Below are positions 1 through 11,645 of a stretch of DNA of 64,000 bases, one piece after another. Below the pieces are notes generated by a model that saw only the letters and a program-made list of their open reading frames with translations, was not told where the DNA came from and did not search any database. Where the stretch lies: positions 47,771,001-47,835,000 of the forward strand of contig CM069876.1 of assembly GCA_036172665.1 (NCBI GenBank). The letters run 5' to 3'. Position 1 is the first letter of the stretch. Each line of letters starts with the position of its first letter. This DNA is from Prosopocoilus inquinatus (lineage: Eukaryota > Arthropoda > Insecta > Coleoptera > Lucanidae). Made by a program: the position numbers and the translations under genes.

Positions 1-71
1 TTTATAAAAATAACATATTTGTGCTGTGAAGTAAGTAATAAAATAAAAACAAATCATGTCAGGTCACTAAT

Positions 72-310
72 CCCCGGGAAAAATAATTCGGGCCACTTGT
101 TCCGCGGACTGTACGAAAATTTAGTACTCATACTGTATTAGCCTCGCCTGCAATAATCTCTGCGAAATGAGGACGCTCGTATCACGCCACGCTCCTTCCC
201 CTCCCACTCAATAACAATTATATCCACTGATACAGCGGATTGATGAGAGGTAAATAGTACATTCGGCGTAAAGAGCGTCCAACACTAAGTGGGCCGAATT
301 TTTTTCCCTG
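72..310. mobile_element. MITE family 1, copy 1
   Basis: A non-coding element of about 240 bp with inverted ends: the left end reads GGGAAAAATAATTCGGGCC and the right end reads GGGCCGAATTTTTTTCCC. Two further copies lie at 6123-6339 and 18194-18390 and share the interior TTTAGTACTC, CTGTATTAGCC and CCTTCCCCTCCCACTCAA. Three copies with the same inverted ends and no coding capacity fit a MITE. The parent transposase family is not identified. Confidence 0.75.
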
Positions 311-610
311 CCTGACCGTAGCCGGCGGAATAAATTGCAAGGGAAGACATTAATGAGACATCCTGTACAACTTTCTTAATCCTTCTTGCGTAATAATAAA
401 TACTTATAAAGAAAAATCGTTTTTCTTTTAATTAAGGCAATTAAATTATTATGTCGCATATTTAGACTTTTGTTAACTTTTCTCCGGTAAGCTAAGTTTA
501 TATTTTCTGGCTCTTCTCATGACCGCGAGTATTTACTTAAATTATAGTGAATAGCGAATTAACTTGCAAGTGGTTGTAAATGAGGATTTAAAGAGGCTTT
601 TTTGTTTCAG
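311..610 (+). other. Intron end upstream of unit 1
   Basis: No gene is seen. The last 130 bases (about 480-610) are homologous to 2515-2645 before unit 2 (shared TTTCTGGCT, GAATAGCGA, TAAATGAGGAT) and the final 50 also match 61690-61741 before unit 26 (CTTGCAAGT, GTTGTAAATGAGGA). The duplicated segment therefore includes intron sequence. It ends in the acceptor TTTGTTTCAG. Confidence 0.7.
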
Positions 611-1616
611 GCGTCAACGGAACGCCAGAGGCAAGAGAGTGGCTAGGAAGACAGTCCCCGAGGCTGACACACAGAATAAGAAAACAACCGAATGCCGGAT
701 ATGTGATTCTAAATTTAAATCTCGCGGTTGTCTGCGCCGTCACATTTTAATACACACCGGCGAGAAACCGTTCAGTTGTGATCTTTGCGATCAAAAATGT
801 CGACGGCTCGGTGACATGAGACGGCATAAATTAACACACACCGAAGAGAAACCGTTCAGTTGTGATTTTTGCGATTATAAATGTCGGAATTTCTGTAATT
901 TGAGGAGGCACAAATTAACGCACACCAACGAGAAACCGTTCAGTTGTGATCTTTGCGATTATAAATGTCGGAATTTGTGTAATTTGAGGAGGCACAAATT
1001 AACACACACCAACGAGAAACCGTTCAGTTGTGATCTTTGCGATTATAAATGTCGATGGCCCAGTGACGTGAGACGGCATAAATTAACACACACCGAAGAG
1101 AAACCGTTCAGTTGTGATGTTTGCAGTTATAAATGTCGGGATCTCCGTAGTTTGAGAACACACAGATTAACACACACCGCCGACAAACCGATCAGTTGTG
1201 ATCTTTGCGATTATAAATGTCGGAATTTCCGTAATTTGAGAAGGCACAAATTAACACACACCGACGACAAACCGATCAGTTGTGATCTTTGCGATTATAA
1301 ATGTCGGGATGTCCGTAGTTTGAGAGTGCACAAATTAACACACACCGACGAGAGACCGTTCAGTTGCGATGTTTGCGATTATAAATGTCGACAGCTTAGT
1401 AAATTGAGAAGGCACAAATTAATACACACCAACGAGAAACCGTACAGTTGTGATCTTTGCGATTATAAGTGCCGGGATCTCCTTAGTTTGAGAAGGCACA
1501 AATTAACACACACCAACGAGAAACCATTCAGCTGTGGTCTTTGCGATTACAAGTGTTGCGAGCGTAGAACATTGAAGCGGCACATGTTAATACACATTGA
1601 AGATGAAGTCGCTTAA
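611..1616 (+). CDS. Unit 1: C2H2 zinc-finger terminal exon, 11 fingers
   Basis: 3'-terminal coding exon of a poly-C2H2 protein, expected to bind DNA in the nucleus. The start is the acceptor TTTGTTTCAG at 601-610; one base completes a split codon, then 334 residues follow to TAA. There is no in-frame ATG before the fingers, so an upstream exon must supply the start. Basic leader of 27 residues (RQRNARGKRV...), entry finger from about residue 28, then ten 28-residue repeats. Core Phe is Cys in the repeats (CDYKC). Helix tips differ between fingers (NFCN, NLCN, WPSD, DLRS, QLSK) while the framework is constant. The last finger (CGLCDYKCCERRTLKRH) is the terminal type and the tail is HIEDEVA. 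A poly(A) signal AATAAA lies at 1808-1813. Group A. Targets and the 5' partner exon are unknown. Confidence 0.92.
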
Positions 1617-2645
1617 ATAAGCAAACGAAGAAATTTGAGATTATCAATATCAACAAACAATCATATTTGTCACATCTTCTTTGTTATAGTAATTTATTTT
1701 GGAGGTCGCTGTGCTTCTTTGATTGGTACCGATAAAACTATTTTAATTATTATGTTACAGGCGTTGTTATTGAGTATATGTTCAACTATTGCATGGTACG
1801 TAATTTTAATAAATAATTAATAATAATGCTCTATTATAAATAAATTAATACCGATTCTTGTTTTTCCAAAAGATGGCCGTAAACTTCACAGTAACAAAAT
1901 GCAACAAATATGCTACATTAATAACGTTTGCTTATCAAAAATTTCAGTAAAATAATGCTAAAATACAATAAAATGTAACGTCACGTTAAATTAAGTGAGT
2001 GGCATTTGACTAACATTTTTTTTTTAAACAAAACAAAAAAAAATTTGAACTTATGATGAATACGGACAGTAACGAAACGCAGCAGATGTATGCTTACATT
2101 TAAACCTCGTTTACCAGAAAACGGTACGGTTTATCGAGATGCGATAAGAGTACCTTTTTTATGCCGGAGAGTCTGAGGAATATTTTTGTCGCGAAATTTT
2201 GACGAAATGTGTAAAAACTGATAAGTTAGGGATGAAACAGTCAAAGTCGCCCCCTTGGTTGGTTATTACTTACTCGTTATGCGTACTTTCGAAATATGTA
2301 AAAATATATTGGGCGTTCCATTAAAAAAAAATATAACTTTGGCATGGCACTCTGTTACTGAACACGCTGTATAACCAAAAATAATTTTAGAAAACAGATC
2401 TGACTGAGTTACCAGTTACACCTCAGCTCGTTTGAATTTCTTTTCTATCTTGTATACTTTAGACGATAGAGAAGACCACGGCACTCGGTGGACACCCTGT
2501 ATATATTTCTTTTAAATTATGATAATTAAGTTGTTATATAGGATATTAGTTTAAATTTTCTGGCTTTTCTAATGAACGCAAATAATTGCTTACATTATTG
2601 AATAGCGAGTTATAAATGAGGATCTAAAAAGGCTTTTTGTTTCAG
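1617..2645. other. Gap between units 1 and 2
   Basis: Likely 3' UTR of unit 1 to about 1830, then AT-rich DNA without a recognisable gene. ACACCCTGTATAT occurs near 2497. The last 130 bases repeat the sequence upstream of unit 1 and end in the acceptor TTTTTGTTTCAG. Confidence 0.6.
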
Positions 2646-3771
2646 GCATCAACCAAACTCCAGTGGTAAGAGAGCGAAAAAGAAGTTAATCCCTAGGACA
2701 AAGACGCTGAATGAGAAAACAATCGAATGCCGGATATGCGATTCTAAATTTAAATCCCGCGCATATTTGCGCCGACATATTTTAATTCATGCCGATCTGA
2801 AACCATTCAGTTGTGACGCTTGCGATTATAAATGCCGAGAGTTCGGCACGCTGAGAAGGCACAAGTTGACACACTCCGACGAGAAACCGTTCGGTTGTGA
2901 TCTGTGCGGTTATAAATCTCGACGGCTCGGTGATTTGAGACAGCACAAACTAACACACAGCGACGAGAAGCCGTTCACTTGTGACCTTTGCGGTTGTAAA
3001 CATCCGGATCTCGGTAAATTGAAAAGGCACAGGTTAACGCACACCGAGGAGAAGCCGTTCGGTTGTGATCTTTGCGATTATAAATGTCGGGAATTGGGTA
3101 GTCTAAGAAAGCATAAATTAACACACGTCGACGAGAGACCGCGGCCGTTCGGTTGTGACCTTTGCGATTATAAATGTCGAGAGGTCTGGGCATTGAGAAG
3201 GCACAAACTGACACACTCCGACGAAAAACCGTTCGGTTGTGATCTCTGCGATTATAAATGTCGACAGCTTGGTCACTTAAGGAGACACAAATTAACGCAC
3301 ACCGCCGAGAAACCGTTCAGATGTGATCTCTGCGATTATAAATGCCGAAGGCTCGGTGATTTGAGAGAGCACAAGTTAATACACACAGACGAGAAACCGT
3401 TGAGTTGTGATTTTTGCGATTATAAGTGCCGACACCTCAGTAGCTTGAGAAATCACAAGTTAACGCACACCGCAAGAAACAAGAGAGACAGCAAGAAAAC
3501 GTTAAGTTGTGATCTTTGCGACTATAAATGTCGATACCTCAGTGTTCTAAGAAATCACAAATTGATACATACCGACGCGAAACCGTTTAGTTGTGATCTT
3601 TGCGATTATAAATGCCGATTGCCCGGTAATTTGAGGGTGCACAAATTAACACACACCGACGAAAAACATTTCATCTGTGATCTTTGCAATTACAAATGTC
3701 GGCAGCGCAAAACATTGATACGGCACATGTCAGTACACAACGAAGAAGAAGTTTCAGATTCGCGCTTATGA
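2646..3771 (+). CDS. Unit 2: C2H2 zinc-finger terminal exon, 12 fingers
   Basis: Begins after TTTTTGTTTCAG with one split-codon base; 374 residues to TGA with no in-frame ATG before the first finger. Leader of 27 residues with the extra 11-residue block (LIPRTKTLNEK), entry finger ECRICDSKFKSRAYLRRH, then 11 repeats. Two linkers are abnormal: HVDERPRPF after finger 5 has two extra residues, and the one after finger 9 is stretched (HTARNKRDSKKTL), which would break the regular spacing on DNA. Finger 4 has CGCKHPD in place of CDYKCR. The terminal finger is changed (ICDLCNYKCRQRKTLIRH) and the tail is NEEEVSDSRL, longer than in its relatives. Group A, closest in leader and upstream intron to unit 1. 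A possible poly(A) signal is at 4202. Confidence 0.92.
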
Positions 3772-4750
3772 GCGTCAATAACCATCTTGGAACTGTACAT
3801 ACAGGCTGTCCCACTTAAAGCGGATTCTTTCATACCACTCTAGTTATTAATTTTACGAAAAAATGTTTCAAATGAAACTTTAACGAGATCATGTGGAGCA
3901 TATTTTAAAATTAGATTGACGTATACAGGATGTTCCGTTTAGCCTGGACGTTAGGTCACTTCGTTATCTTCATATGATCATATGCATTAAATATGGAAGA
4001 TTAAAGGATGAGACCTTGTATAATAAAACACTGTAAACTGATTAAGTTAAGAAATTTTGTTCTTCATTAGTGTTTTTTTTTTCTGTTCCATTACTCTATT
4101 TGTCCCTTTTTATGATTATGAGGGACCCTTGTTTATTTATTTATTTATTTTTTTGAGATTTATCATGTGAGTGACGTGTGTATAGGTAGTGTACCATACC
4201 AAATAAATAAACAGCAGCATATTTTCATGCGAGCGGTTTTTCACGAGAACGAAATTTTCTCGCAACCGAGTGAAGCGAAGCGTATACAGGGTGTTTACTA
4301 AACACACGGCAAAAATTAACGGGGTTATTCCTTGTCATATTCTGAGATTTTTTTGTCCTTAGATGGTTTTCGGAAAGACGCTTCGATTCGAAGATACAGG
4401 GTGTGAAAGCTTTTCGGAAAAAAGCAGTTTTGTATCGCCCTCTATCTTCGAAACAAAGAGTTTTTTTTTTTGTTCTGAAAATCATCTGAAGGCACGAAAA
4501 TCTTAAAATAGTCCAAGCGATAATTTTTGCCCGCGTATTTATTAAACACCCTGTATAACACCAGAGGTGTCCGATTAATCCGATCCGAACTTTTTCCTCA
4601 CTCTTGCATGCACCAAGTCTCTGTTAGTTCTCTGTGTCACATTTTCTACTCTCGTCATATGTACACATAATGCGAGAGCAGAAAAATAAATGTCATGTAA
4701 CTGTCAAGTTCTAAACGCGCGAAAATTTAAAAGGAGATTCCTTGTTTCAG
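3772..4750. other. Gap between units 2 and 3
   Basis: No gene seen. Two inverted copies of the TATACAGGGTG motif at 4283 and 4394 face a CACCCTGTATAAC at 4548, suggesting one or two decayed elements at about 4255-4560. The gap ends with the acceptor CCTTGTTTCAG. Confidence 0.5.
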
Positions 4751-5735
4751 GTATCAATGGATCCTGGGCTTAGACAGTGACACGGAAACTCTTCTGGAAT
4801 GTCGAATTTGCGATTCGAAATTTAAATCACACGCAAACTTGCGCAAACATATTATGATACACACCGGTCAGAAGCCGTTCAGTTGCAGTTTTTGCGATTA
4901 CAAGTGTCGCCAGCACGCCAATTTAAAACAGCACATGCTGCAGCACACCGGGGAGAAACCGTTCAGTTGCGGCCTTTGCGACTACAAGTGTCGACAGTAC
5001 GGCAATTTAAAACTGCACATACTGAAGCACACCGGCGAGAAGCCGTACGCTTGCGACCTTTGCGGTTACAGGTGCCAACGCGCCGAACACTTAAAGCAGC
5101 ACATGTTCCAGCACACGGGCGAGAAACCGTTCGCGTGCGAGCTCTGCGATTACAAGTGTCGGCGGCAGGAAAACCTGCGGTCTCACATGCTAACGCATAC
5201 GGGTGAGAAACCGTTCGCCTGCGACATGTGCGACTATAAGTGCCGACAGCTTCGCACCTTGAAGAAGCACAAGTTGAGGCACAGCGACGAGAAGCCGCTC
5301 GCTTGTGACCTTTGCGATTTCAAGTGCCGTCATTCCACGAGCCTGAAGCAGCACAAGTTAAAGCACGCCGACGAGAAGCCGTTCGCTTGCGATCTCTGCG
5401 ATTATCGATGCCGAAACGTCGGAAATTTGAAGCAGCACAAGCTGCAGCACACCGACGAGAAGCCGTTCAGCTGCGACGTGTGCGATTACAAGTCCCGACA
5501 GCATAAGAATCTGAAGGCTCACATGTTGTTGCACACCGGCGAGAAACCGTTCAGATGTGATTTTTGCGACTACGAGTGTCGACAGCTTGGCACTTTGAAG
5601 CGGCACAGGTTGAAGCACACCGTCGAGAAGCTGTTCGCTTGTGATCTTTGCAATTACAAGTGTCGTTACGTCGGGAATTTGGAGAAGCACAAGTTGAAAC
5701 ACACCGGCGGGAAGACGTTCAATTTCCAGTTGTGA
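4751..5735 (+). CDS. Unit 3: C2H2 zinc-finger terminal exon, 11 fingers
   Basis: Acceptor CCTTGTTTCAG at 4740-4750; phase as in unit 1; 327 residues. The leader has drifted (YQWILGLDSDTETLLEC) and is acidic rather than basic, but keeps the 17-residue length. Entry finger with Phe core, then ten repeats with HML.H or HKL.H helices. Finger 9 has CDYKSR. Linkers are mostly canonical TGEKPF, unlike the TDEKPF of group A. No terminal finger of the CGLC type: the exon closes with ACDLCNYKCRYVGNLEKH and the tail TGGKTFNFQL. First member of group B. High GC at third codon positions compared with unit 1 next door. Confidence 0.92.
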
Positions 5736-6122
5736 AGTGCAATGATGATTTGAATTCTCTTTACGCAGAGAAGAAACATAAAATTCGAGGACGTAATAAT
5801 CGGAAGATCGATGTTACTTGCAACTCAATGTTAGGTGTACATTATTGGTGTATACAGGATTATTCGTAACATAACCTATAATTGATGTTAAATGTTAATT
5901 GAAATGTAAGAACATTTAATCATCATCTGCATTATTTTCTTCGATGGTTTCGGTAATAATTTAATTCGCCTCTTTACTTGCGATGAAAATCCAATTTTTT
6001 TTTTTTTAATTTACTGCTTTGCTTTTTGAACTTACCAGAAGCACCCTGTATAAGATGTTACGCGACTTCGCAAACCGATAACAAACAGAAATCCATGTTA
6101 CGTACAAATTATATGTTATTAT
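5736..6122. other. 3' flank of unit 3
   Basis: No gene seen. Probable 3' UTR, AT-rich. CACCCTGTATAAG occurs at 6046, just left of a MITE. Confidence 0.5.
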
Positions 6123-6339
6123 CAGGGAAAGGAATTCAGGCCACTTATTGTTGGACGCTTTTTACGTCGAATGTACTCGTACTATTTACTCCCGCCACTT
6201 TTCCGGGGCTCCGATTCAACGAAGTGTTATTGACTGCGGGGTGGAGGGGGAGCACTGCGAGCGCTTGCGCTTTGCAGAAATTATTGTGGGCGAAGATGTT
6301 TCAGGCCGAGCACTAAAGCGGCCCGCATTCTCTTCCCTG
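6123..6339. mobile_element. MITE family 1, copy 2
   Basis: Left end CAGGGAAAGGAATTCAGGCC, right end GGCCCGCATTCTCTTCCCTG, about 217 bp. Inverted ends and interior match copies at 72-310 and 18194-18390. Short open frames across it are not conserved between the copies and are not genes. Confidence 0.8.
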
Positions 6340-7335
6340 GCAATTATAATTCTGAAAGTCTAGAACTTGAGTCTGATAGGTTATAGTTATTTAATTTATG
6401 CTTAAGTAGAGCATGCCCTTTAGAAAATATACTTGTGTAGATTTAGTGAATAATCAAAAATAATATAATCACAATTTTGTGTTACGTGTAAAAATCTGTC
6501 TTTGATCTTTTTCCTGTTCTAGTTAGCTTTCCTAACGCTACGCATCTTTTTCTAAGAAAACCCTAAGTGTTGCGTGCATTCGTGACTCATATTTTGTGAG
6601 TTACTTTGCACCCGGCGATCGGTCTTGCAGCGCCCTCGGAGAATTGTGCTTAGTTTTTGCGTTAGCCCGCTGGTTCGTTTGTGTTCCGTGTTTTCCTCGC
6701 GATAAATTTGATTAATTAATTTCCAATTAATTTCCAATTAAATAAAATAAGTGCGCAGAATTGAATTGTGAATCCGTGTATAGAGGGTTACAACTAATTA
6801 AACGGCGACTATGAGGAACTCGTTAATTATAATTATAAAAAAAATATTTAATCATGAAATGTTATTTTTATGACATTACTCATGCACATTTTTTCTTTTC
6901 TCGATATCTCAAGAACGGAAAGGAATTGACCAAAAGTGTAAAGGAAGTTTTTTGTTCAGAATCACCTCTAGAACACATAGTGTTAGTTTTCCAGCTACAT
7001 CAGGAAACACCCTGTATAATAAATATCTAAATATAAATCGTGCAATCTACGATTTTTGATAAGCAAGCGTAAATAGCCAAACAATTAAATATTTTTTTAT
7101 CCTTTTACTTCGATTTGAATGTATTTCTTGTTGACAAAAGACGTCTAAAAGTATTATACTGCTCTTATTATCATAATTTGTGTCATAAATTTTTAAGCCT
7201 CGAAGTAATATTAATAGACATTTCTTAATTTGCAGTAATGTGAATCTCCAGCTGATTAATTCAGCTTAAATTATCATTAACCGATTAAACCATTTTTTTT
7301 TTTTACCTGAAAATCTGAAAAGGCGTTTGTTTCAG
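6340..7335. other. Gap before unit 4
   Basis: AT-rich DNA with no recognisable gene. ACACCCTGTATAAT at 7008. Ends with the acceptor GCGTTTGTTTCAG. Confidence 0.5.
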
Positions 7336-8131
7336 GTGTCGAGAAGCGAGCGACAGAGAAACAGCGAAATGTCGAATATGCGATTCGAAATTCAAGTCCC
7401 GCACAAACTTGCTCAATCATATCTTGAGACACACCGGCGAGAAGCCGTTCGCTTGCGATCTGTGCGGTTACAAAGCCAGATATTCCGGAAACCTGAAGCG
7501 GCACATGTTACAGCACACCAACGAAAAGCCATTCGGCTGCGACCTCTGCGATTTCAAATGCCGACAGTCGACGAGTCTGAAGCGGCACAAGTTGCTGCAC
7601 GCCGAGGAGAAGCCGTTCAGTTGCGGTCTCTGCGATTACAGATGCCGACAGCACCAGCATTTGAAATCCCACATGTTAATACACACCGGCGAGAAATCGT
7701 TCACTTGTGACATTTGCAACTACAGGTGTCGAAGTTTTATCAATTTGAAAACGCACAAGTTGAGACACAGCGGCGAGAAGCCGCTCAGTTGTGCTCTTTG
7801 TGATTTCAAATGTCGACAGTATAGTAATTTGAGGCGGCACAAGTTAACACACGCCGACGAGAAGCCGCTCAGTTGTGATCTTTGCGATTATAAATGTCGA
7901 TGCTATGTAAATTTGAGGGAGCACAAGTTAAAACACACCGACGAGAAACCGTTCGGCTGTGAACATTGCGAGTATAGATGCCGAGGCGCGGGACGTATGA
8001 AACAGCACGTGTTGAGGCACACCGACGAAAAACCATTCGTTTGTGATCTGTGCGGTTATAAATGCCGGAGGACGGGAAATTTGAAACGCCACATGTTAAG
8101 ACACGGCCGACAAGAAATCGTTCAGTTGTGA
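7336..8131 (+). CDS. Unit 4: C2H2 zinc-finger terminal exon, 9 fingers, shortened 3' end
   Basis: Acceptor at 7326-7335; 264 residues. Short leader (CREASDRETAKC). Entry finger, then eight repeats; finger 2 has CGYKAR and finger 8 CEYRCRGAGRMKQH. The last finger in frame is VCDLCGYKCRRTGNLKRH, then the linker runs out of frame into HGRQEIVQL and a stop. Downstream DNA (8104-8245) still resembles two more fingers out of frame and internally deleted, so the protein has lost its C-terminal fingers and its terminal finger. What remains could still be functional. Group B. Confidence 0.88.
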
Positions 8132-8245
8132 TTTCAAGAGTCGACATGCCGGAAATTTAAAAAAATCATAAGTTTCAACACGTCATCGGCTGTAATCTTT
8201 GTGACTACAAATATCGAAGCATAGAAACACATGTTAATGCACGCC
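8104..8245 (+). pseudogene. Decayed finger relics at the 3' end of unit 4
   Basis: GTTCAGTTGTGATTTC followed by AAGAGTCGACATGCCGG is a finger with its second Cys region deleted; GGCTGTAATCTTTGTGAC with TACAAATATCGAAGC is a second one. Stops and frame changes interrupt both. They are the former C-terminus of unit 4. Confidence 0.75.
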
Positions 8246-8282
8246 GTTCCGTGTTAAAGCAGAATAATCCACCGTCATGTGA

Positions 8283-8431
8283 CGCCATCTTGGAATCCAA
8301 GATGGTGGCGGTGCGATGTCGACAGGCGTCAGCGTCGATGTAAACGCGTCGTGTATGGAGTCGAATTAAACGTCTGGCCGGGGACAATTCGGCCGTCACG
8401 TCGACGCCATCTTGGAATCAAAGATGGCGGC
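8283..8431. repeat. Two hairpins with GCCATCTTGG / CCAAGATGG
   Basis: GCCATCTTGGAATCCAAGAT at 8283 continues to GGTGGC, and a second copy CGCCATCTTGGAATCAAAGA at 8405 continues to TGGCGGCG. Each is a near-palindrome. GCCATnTT is the core recognised by YY1/Pho-class factors, but a mobile-element origin is as likely. Confidence 0.5.
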
Positions 8432-9142
8432 GGGTTCACTGCATAAGGAAACATAAAATGATAAATTTAATTATTTTTCGGGGGAAATTCGTATAGGTTA
8501 GAAAAGTTTTCTGACATGCCTCGTTTCGGACCAGTACTTTTTCATCAATTACCCCAAGAGGAGTTACTTACGAATACTTTTTAGGGCCACCCTGTATATC
8601 ACCCGACTTCATAAGATCGTTAACAAATGCATACCCATTCCTGAAAGACTGGTGGAACTTACGTTTGACGCGTTGAGAAGAAAATTCAAAAAATCATGTC
8701 AAATTTATGCTTAAATGATGTTCATTTTCTAACAACGACCGGTATACTAAATAAGGGATGAAATTTTTTTTATAGTCAGTTGTGATCTGTATTGTAATAA
8801 AAATTTTAAAAATGAATAAAGAAAATACTTAATAAGTCAAGGAAACTAATAAATTTGAGGTTATGCTACTGGACAAACTCACCGGTATTTATGGTTGCCT
8901 ATCTGTAAGGTGATGCTAAGAAAATTTTCTGCCTTAAAATCGTATTTGAATGACTGACAATCAGCAACCAACCACAACTCAAATACTGACTACCTGGTAA
9001 CTAGGTCAGGTCAATTAGATTTCGAGCTACTCCCCTGAGGAGGCCACAAATAAGGCCGAAACGCCTGTTCAAGAGACGTTGCACTTTAACCTAACTTTCA
9101 ATTTGTAAAACTACGGAAATCTAACGAGTTTCTTTGTTTCAG
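8432..9142. other. Gap before unit 5
   Basis: No gene seen. CACCCTGTATATC at 8589. The end carries the acceptor TCTTTGTTTCAG. Confidence 0.5.
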
Positions 9143-10373
9143 GTGTCAATGGTACCCCCAAACTAAAACAGCGAATGAAGGAAGATTCCAGTGCCGAATT
9201 TGTAATTTGAAGTTTATACGTCACGCTCTTCTGCGCGATCACATTTTAGTACATACCAGCGAGAAGCCGTTCGCTTGCAGTTTCTGCGATTACCGATGCC
9301 GACAGTACGGAAATTTAAAACGACACGTGTTCAAACACACCGACGAGAAGCCGTTCACCTGCGACCTTTGCGATTACAGATGCCGATATCCCGAGAGTCT
9401 CCGGCAGCACACGTTAAAGCACACCGGCGAACGGCCGTTCAGCTGCGACCATTGCGATTTCAAATGCGGCCACTCCGGAAACTTGAAGCAGCACATGTTG
9501 AGGCACACCAGCGAGAAGATGTTCGGGTGTAGACTCTGCGATTTCAAGTGCCGGTATTCCAATAGCTTGAAGCAGCACATGTTGCAGCACACCGGCGAGA
9601 AGCCGTACAGTTGTGATAGTTGCGATTATAAATGTCGGCAGCCCCTACATTTGAGACAGCACATGTTGAAGCACACCGGAGAGATGCCGTTCCGCTGCGA
9701 TGTTTGCGATTATAAATGCCGACAATCCGCGAGCTTGAAGCGGCACATGACGAAGCACGCTGGCGAGAAACTGTTCGGTTGTGATGTTTGCGGCTTCAAA
9801 TCCCGATTGGATGCAGATTTGAAACGGCACAAGTTAATACACACTGACGAGAAACCGTTCAGTTGCGATATTTGCGATTGTAAATTCCGACGGGATGGAG
9901 ACTTGAAAAGTCACGTTTTAACGCACACGGACGAGAAGCCGATCAGCTGCGATTTTTGCGATTACAAGTTTCGACAGATCAAAGATTTAAAGAAACACCT
10001 GTTGACGCACTACGATGAAAAACCTTTCGGCTGTAGTCTTTGTGATTACAAGTGCCGACGGCCTGACTATTTGAAAGTGCACATGTTGACACACAGCGGC
10101 GACAAGCCCTTCAGTTGTAGCCTTTGTGATTACAGATGCAGGCATTCCGCGTCTTTAAAGAAGCACGTATTGATACATTCCGACGAGAAGCCATTCAGTT
10201 GTGATCTTTGCGATTATAGATGTCGAATCTCGGGAGATTTGAAGCGGCATAGCTTGACACACACCGACGAGACACCGTTCGTATGTGGCCTTTGCGATTT
10301 CAAATGCCGACAGTCCCGATCATTTAAAAGGCACATGTTAAAACATGACGGAGAAGAGTCGCATAAGTTGTGA
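9143..10373 (+). CDS. Unit 5: C2H2 zinc-finger terminal exon, 14 fingers
   Basis: Acceptor at 9131-9142; 409 residues, among the longest here. Leader CQWYPQTKTANEGRFQC, entry finger altered to CRICNLKFIRHALLRDH. Thirteen repeats follow. The middle block (fingers 8-10) departs from the pattern: CGFKSR, CDCKFR and CDYKFR, so two fingers regain a Phe at the core position. Terminal finger VCGLCDFKCRQSRSFKRH, tail DGEESHKL. A poly(A) signal AATAAA sits at 10452, 79 bases after the stop. No in-frame ATG precedes the fingers. Group B. Confidence 0.92.
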
Positions 10374-11029
10374 TTGGTCAGTTTTTTTTTAATACGTAAG
10401 TAATAATATTGTTTGAAACTCTTTTTTTTCTCTTCATCGAAATATCACATCAATAAATATGTGTACCGAAATTGGAAAAAAAATATTTTTTTCAATATCC
10501 TCTGTATATACAGTGTGTTCATTATTAACAGATGCTGATTTTTTTCTTTAGAAATTTAATAATTTGATTAATTAATGTGTAATAATTATAAATGAAGGCA
10601 AAGTAAAATAAATGGACTACGGTATCTAAAAAATCTGATTTAAATAAACAAGAGGCACAGTCTGATTTGAAATAAATGGAATTTACGTTTATCTCGGAAA
10701 CGATGCATTTGCGGACGTAAGTTGATTAGGACTTTTCTGCTCGCTTTTGACTCAAGGACATATTGGTAAAGTTTTGCGCAATCGAGGTGAGACACCCTGT
10801 ATATTTTTTTTTTCAAAAAAAATTATTTTTTTGGCTTTTCTCTCATGCGTCAAACTGTTTTGTTATTTTATTAAATTTAGAAGAAGCTTAGCAGACACTT
10901 ACTTGGAACCACCCTGTTTTTAATTTATATATTGCGCGATATGGTGTGAAATAGAGTGTATGTAAAGCCTAATTCGTGAAACCGTTTCTTTTTTTTTTTT
11001 GGTAGAAAAATTTACAGAGACTGTTTCAG
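10374..11029. other. Gap between units 5 and 6
   Basis: 3' UTR with AATAAA at 10452-10457, then AT-rich DNA. ACACCCTGTATAT at 10791. Ends with ACAGAGACTGTTTCAG. Confidence 0.6.
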
Positions 11030-11645
11030 GTGTCGACGGATCCGTAAGGCGAGTAACCGGAAGTCGTTCGAATGCCGAATCTGCGATTCGAAATTTAAAT
11101 CTCACGCAAACTTGCGCCGACATATTTCGATACGTACCGGTCAGAAGCCGTTCAGTTGTGATCTTTGCGGTTACAAATGCTGCATTTCACAAGGTCTAAA
11201 ACAGCACGCGGTGAAACACAGCGACGAGAAGCCCTTTAAATGCAACCTTTGCGGTTACAGATGCCGACGAGCCCAACACTTAAAGCGGCACGCGCTAACG
11301 CACACCGGCGAGAAACCGTTCACTTGTGACGTCTGCGATTACAAATGCGGAATGTCGGACGCTTTAAAAAAGCACGCGTTGAAACACAGCGGCGAGAAGC
11401 CGTTCAGTTGTGGCGTTTGCGATTACAAATGCCGACATTCGAGTAATCTGAAACAGCACATGTTGAAACACATCGGCGAGAAGCCGTTCAGTTGTGATCT
11501 TTGCGATTACGAGTGCCGATGGGCTACGAATTTGAAACGGCACATGTTAAAACACACCGGCGAGAAGCCGTTCAGTTGTGCCCTCTGCGATTACAAAAGC
11601 CGAACAAGCAGACGATTAAAACAGCACGCGGTACTACATACGTGA
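11030..11645 (+). CDS. Unit 6: C2H2 zinc-finger terminal exon, 6 good fingers plus a damaged entry finger
   Basis: Acceptor GACTGTTTCAG; 204 residues, one of the shorter units. Leader CRRIRKASNRKSFEC. The entry finger has lost its last zinc ligand: HISIR in place of HILIH. Six repeats follow, including CGYKCCISQG, CDYKCGMSDA and CDYECRWATN. It ends abruptly in SRTSRRLKQHAVLHT with no terminal finger and no tail. AATAAA at 11716-11721. Only 294 bases separate its stop from the unit 7 acceptor. Group B. Confidence 0.9.

Noticed and set aside
1635..1820. 61-codon hydrophobic frame after unit 1
   Set aside because: It lies in the 3' UTR, starts at a non-ATG codon and has no counterpart after sister units.
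2975..3214. Minus-strand and out-of-frame open frames inside the finger exons (also 5358-5702, 7869-8147, 12196-12444, 16401-16718, 25497-25840 and others)
   Set aside because: They mirror the 84 bp finger repeat: the repeat lacks stops in other frames, giving periodic but meaningless peptides. Plus-strand finger frames explain the sequence fully.
6026..6363. Two overlapping frames of 96 and 71 codons
   Set aside because: They fall across MITE family 1 copy 2 and are not conserved in copies 1 and 3.
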